A stretch of DNA of 5,683 nt from JALYUA01 sp038229875. Lineage in GTDB: Bacteria > Acidobacteriota > Thermoanaerobaculia > UBA5066 > Gp7-AA6. Positions 3,659 through 5,683 of this stretch are shown in pieces. A program made the position numbers and the translations under genes. The stretch's first letter is position 1. Every line of letters starts with the position of its first letter. Under the pieces are notes generated by a model. The model made no database searches. It was not told where the DNA came from and was given only the letters and a program-made list of their open reading frames with translations. Location of the stretch: assembly GCA_038229875.1 (NCBI GenBank), contig JBBROA010000179.1, positions 1 through 5,683 on the forward strand, given 5' to 3'.

Positions 3659-5374
3659 ATGAAGACCCTGCTCCTGTACGCATTGCTCGTCGCGCCCGCG
3701 GCAGGCGCCGCCGCGGCCCAGAACAGCATCGCCGGTGACTGGCAGGGAACCCTCGAGGCGGGAGGAGCCAGTGTCCGCGTCGTCCTTCACGTCACGGCAT
3801 CCGGCGACGGCGGCGGATACAGCGCGACGATGGACAGCCCGGACCAGGGCGCGAGTGGCATCCCCGTCTCGTCGATCTCGCTCGCCGGGTCGAAGCTGAC
3901 TTTTCGCGTAGACAAGGTCAACGGCTCCTTCGAGGGACAGGTCGCCGACGACGGCGCGAAGATCGACGGAACGTGGATGCAGAGCCAGCGCCTGCCTCTC
4001 ACGTTCGAACGCGTGGCGCGGGCGCCGAGCGCGGCCGACCCGGGCATGGTCAAGCCGTCGGACGTCGATGGCACCTGGCTCGGGATCCTGAATGCGGGCG
4101 CGAGGTTGCGGATCGTGTTCCACATCGCGACGACCGGCGCCGGTCTGACGGCGACGCTGGACAGCCCCGACCAGGGGGGCAAGGGGATCCCCGCGTCGGC
4201 GGCCGCCCGGAAAGGGTCGACGCTCACGATCGAGTGGAAGGCTCTGGCCGGCAAGTTCGAGGGGAAGATCTCTCCGGATCTGACGGCGATCGAAGGCACG
4301 TGGACCCAGCGTGGCAACTCTCTCCCGCTCGTCCTCAAGCGCGTCCAGTCCGGTGCCGAGCTCGAACAGCGCCGCCCTCAGAACCCTTCTCGGCCGTATC
4401 CCTACCAGGACGAAGATGTGACGTTCGAGAATCCGGCGGCGGGTATTCGCCTCGCGGGCACTCTGACCCTTCCGAGAGGAAGCGCTCGATTTCCCGCCGT
4501 GTTCCTGATCACGGGATCGGGGCCGCAGGACCGGGATGAGAGCCTGATGGGCCACCGCCCTTTTCTCGTGCTCGCCGACTATCTCTCGAGGCGCGGTTTC
4601 GCAGTTCTCCGGGCGGACGATCGCGGTGTCGGGAAATCCGGGGGTAACTTCGCCGCGTCAACGACCGCGGATTTCGCGACCGACGCCGAAGCCGCTCTGG
4701 CCTATCTCAAGACTCGCCGCGAGGTCGATCCGGAACGGATGGGCTTCATCGGTCACAGCGAGGGGGGCGAGATCGCGCCGATGGTGGCGGCACGCAATCG
4801 CGACGTCGCCTTCGTTGTGATGTTGGCTGGTCCGGGGGTTCCGGGTGACGAAATACTGGTGGCCCAGACGCTGCGACTGTCCGAGTCGAGCGGCAAGAGT
4901 CGCGCGGAGGCGGAGAAGGCGTCTGCGGAGGAGCGGCAGATTCTGGAAGCCGTGAAGGGCGCTCGGGACGACGAGACGCTCGAGAAGGACCTGCGCGGCC
5001 GGCTCGCCGGCGTCGTTCCCGACGCGCTCATCCCGGCGACGCTCGAACAGATCCGCTCGCCGTGGTTCCGCTACTTTCTCACCTACGACCCGGCGATCGC
5101 GTTGAGGAGAGTGCGCTGTCCGGTCCTCGCCCTCATCGGCGAAAAAGACCTGCAGGTGTCGGCGCGCCAGAATCTGCCTGCCATTCGGAAAGCGCTCGCC
5201 GCCGGCGGAAATCGCCGCTTCGAAGCCGTCGAGCTGCCCGGCTTGAATCACCTCTTCCAGACGGCCCGAACCGGGAACATCGACGAGTACGGGCAAATCG
5301 AAGAAACGATTTCTCCCGTCGCTCTGGAAAAAATCGCCGGCTGGCTGACTGCCGTCACCCGTCGCGCCGGCTGA
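3659..5374 (+). CDS. Secreted alpha/beta hydrolase with duplicated N-terminal domain
   Basis: A complete 571-residue protein. MKTLLLYALLVAPAAGAAAAQ is a typical Sec signal peptide, so it acts in the periplasm or outside. Two homologous beta-rich repeats follow, about 25-119 and 138-229. Each has a GDWQG/GTWLG start, a DSPDQGxxGIP loop (59-69 and 168-178), an FEGxxxxD strand, an IDGTW/IEGTW strand and a final LPL...RV. The hydrolase domain begins near 253 (VTFENPAAGIRLAGTLTLP). It shows the oxyanion strand ITGSGPQDRD (284-293), DDRGVGKSGG (320-329), the nucleophile elbow GHSEGG with Ser367, the acid Asp497 in LIGEKDLQV, and His531 in LPGLNHLFQ, so the triad is complete. The family (Hydrolase_4/COG1073-like, near prolyl-oligopeptidase-type enzymes) cleaves esters or peptides; the substrate is unknown. 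The gene stands alone between an element relic and a gene-poor stretch, with no operon partner in view. Confidence 0.93.
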   Translation: MKTLLLYALLVAPAAGAAAAQNSIAGDWQGTLEAGGASVRVVLHVTASGDGGGYSATMDSPDQGASGIPVSSISLAGSKLTFRVDKVNGSFEGQVADDGAKIDGTWMQSQRLPLTFERVARAPSAADPGMVKPSDVDGTWLGILNAGARLRIVFHIATTGAGLTATLDSPDQGGKGIPASAAARKGSTLTIEWKALAGKFEGKISPDLTAIEGTWTQRGNSLPLVLKRVQSGAELEQRRPQNPSRPYPYQDEDVTFENPAAGIRLAGTLTLPRGSARFPAVFLITGSGPQDRDESLMGHRPFLVLADYLSRRGFAVLRADDRGVGKSGGNFAASTTADFATDAEAALAYLKTRREVDPERMGFIGHSEGGEIAPMVAARNRDVAFVVMLAGPGVPGDEILVAQTLRLSESSGKSRAEAEKASAEERQILEAVKGARDDETLEKDLRGRLAGVVPDALIPATLEQIRSPWFRYFLTYDPAIALRRVRCPVLALIGEKDLQVSARQNLPAIRKALAAGGNRRFEAVELPGLNHLFQTARTGNIDEYGQIEETISPVALEKIAGWLTAVTRRAG

Positions 5375-5683
5375 CGCTCCTTCCCCGCGCAGGCTTCGGC
5401 ATGCGATTCTCGGCGTCAACGTCTCGCCCGCCGCGCCGTGCTGGGCCTCGCCCGAACGGGCTGACCCACCTGAGCGTACGTCGGGCCACGAATGGAAGGA
5501 CACTTCCGGAAATCCATTCCGCCAGGGTCTACGATCCCGGGGAGTCGGGAGCCGGGTGTTCACGCAGGAGGATTGGAACCGGAACCCGTTCGTCGTCGTG
5601 GTCAATCTCTGAGGGCAGATCCGGGTCAACTCTCTTCGGGATAACGAGCGGCGGGCGATTTTCGGGACGCTTGAAAGGCCGAA
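5375..5683. other. Stretch without a convincing gene
   Basis: No intact gene is seen in these 309 bases. GCCCGAACGGGC at 5450-5461 could form a 4-5 bp hairpin but has no T-run and lies about 75 bases after the hydrolase stop. The only coding-like signal is at 5556-5683 (separate entry). A long minus-strand frame that begins here and runs back through the hydrolase is its antisense shadow. Confidence 0.4.
5556..5683 (+). pseudogene. Possible coding relic with internal stop, runs off window
   Basis: One frame reads VFTQEDWNRNPFVVVVNL, then TGA at 5610-5612, then GQIRVNSLRDNERRAIFGTL and ERP to the window edge. Both halves have the balanced composition of real protein and join in the same frame, which suggests one protein broken by a stop, or the end of one gene followed by another segment. 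I do not recognise the family, no start codon with a ribosome site is seen, and frames further left do not continue it. Chance cannot be excluded over such a short length. Confidence 0.25.

Noticed and set aside
3368..4555. Minus-strand 395-codon frame and the similar frame 4658-5629
   Set aside because: Both are antisense to the well-supported hydrolase, with Arg-rich composition and no motif or ribosome site.
5450..5461. GCCCGAACGGGC as hydrolase terminator
   Set aside because: The stem is only 4-5 bp, it has no T-run and it lies about 75 bases after the stop codon.

Overview
This is a GC-rich window with long bacterial reading frames on both strands. It looks like an accessory region of a high-GC bacterial chromosome. 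The secreted hydrolase, the RelE/ParE-type toxin pieces and the RAYT and DUF6429 relics would suit Acidobacteriota or another soil or sediment lineage, but nothing here fixes the taxon. I see no rRNA, tRNA or CRISPR array.

Layout: (1) 2-280 is the 3' part of a RelE/ParE-family toxin gene entering from the left edge. (2) 373-640 holds a second, decayed toxin-antitoxin module: a 5'-truncated, frameshifted antitoxin whose TGA overlaps the GTG start of a toxin that keeps only about its first 32 codons. (3) 605-898 is a DUF6429-like small gene (copy A). (4) 946-3034 on the minus strand is a probable two-gene operon: a 555-aa protein with ATP-grasp-like features, then a 123-aa protein of unknown function with a strong Shine-Dalgarno site. 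(5) 3124-3518 is a relic: a boundary motif, the first ~21 codons of a REP-associated tyrosine transposase (RAYT), and a broken second DUF6429 copy (copy B) ending in the inverted boundary motif. (6) 3659-5374 is a complete secreted alpha/beta hydrolase with two tandem N-terminal beta-rich repeats. (7) 5375-5683 has no convincing intact gene, only a possible coding relic.

The most notable structure is how the pieces connect. A short motif (core TCAAGACTGA) occurs four times, each time at a boundary: where the antitoxin is cut off, at the end of DUF6429 copy A, upstream of the RAYT start (inverted), and at the end of DUF6429 copy B. The two DUF6429 copies form a direct repeat of about 220 bp, close to 89% identical by eye over the alignable core, and they bracket the two-gene minus-strand operon. 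I infer repeated insertion and recombination of a RAYT/DUF6429-type element into toxin-antitoxin DNA, leaving the ATP-grasp-like operon as an island between repeats.

Only the hydrolase and the two minus-strand genes look clearly intact; DUF6429 copy A may be. The ATP-grasp-like protein and its small partner are the best candidates for an undescribed functional pair, but their activity cannot be read from this sequence alone.
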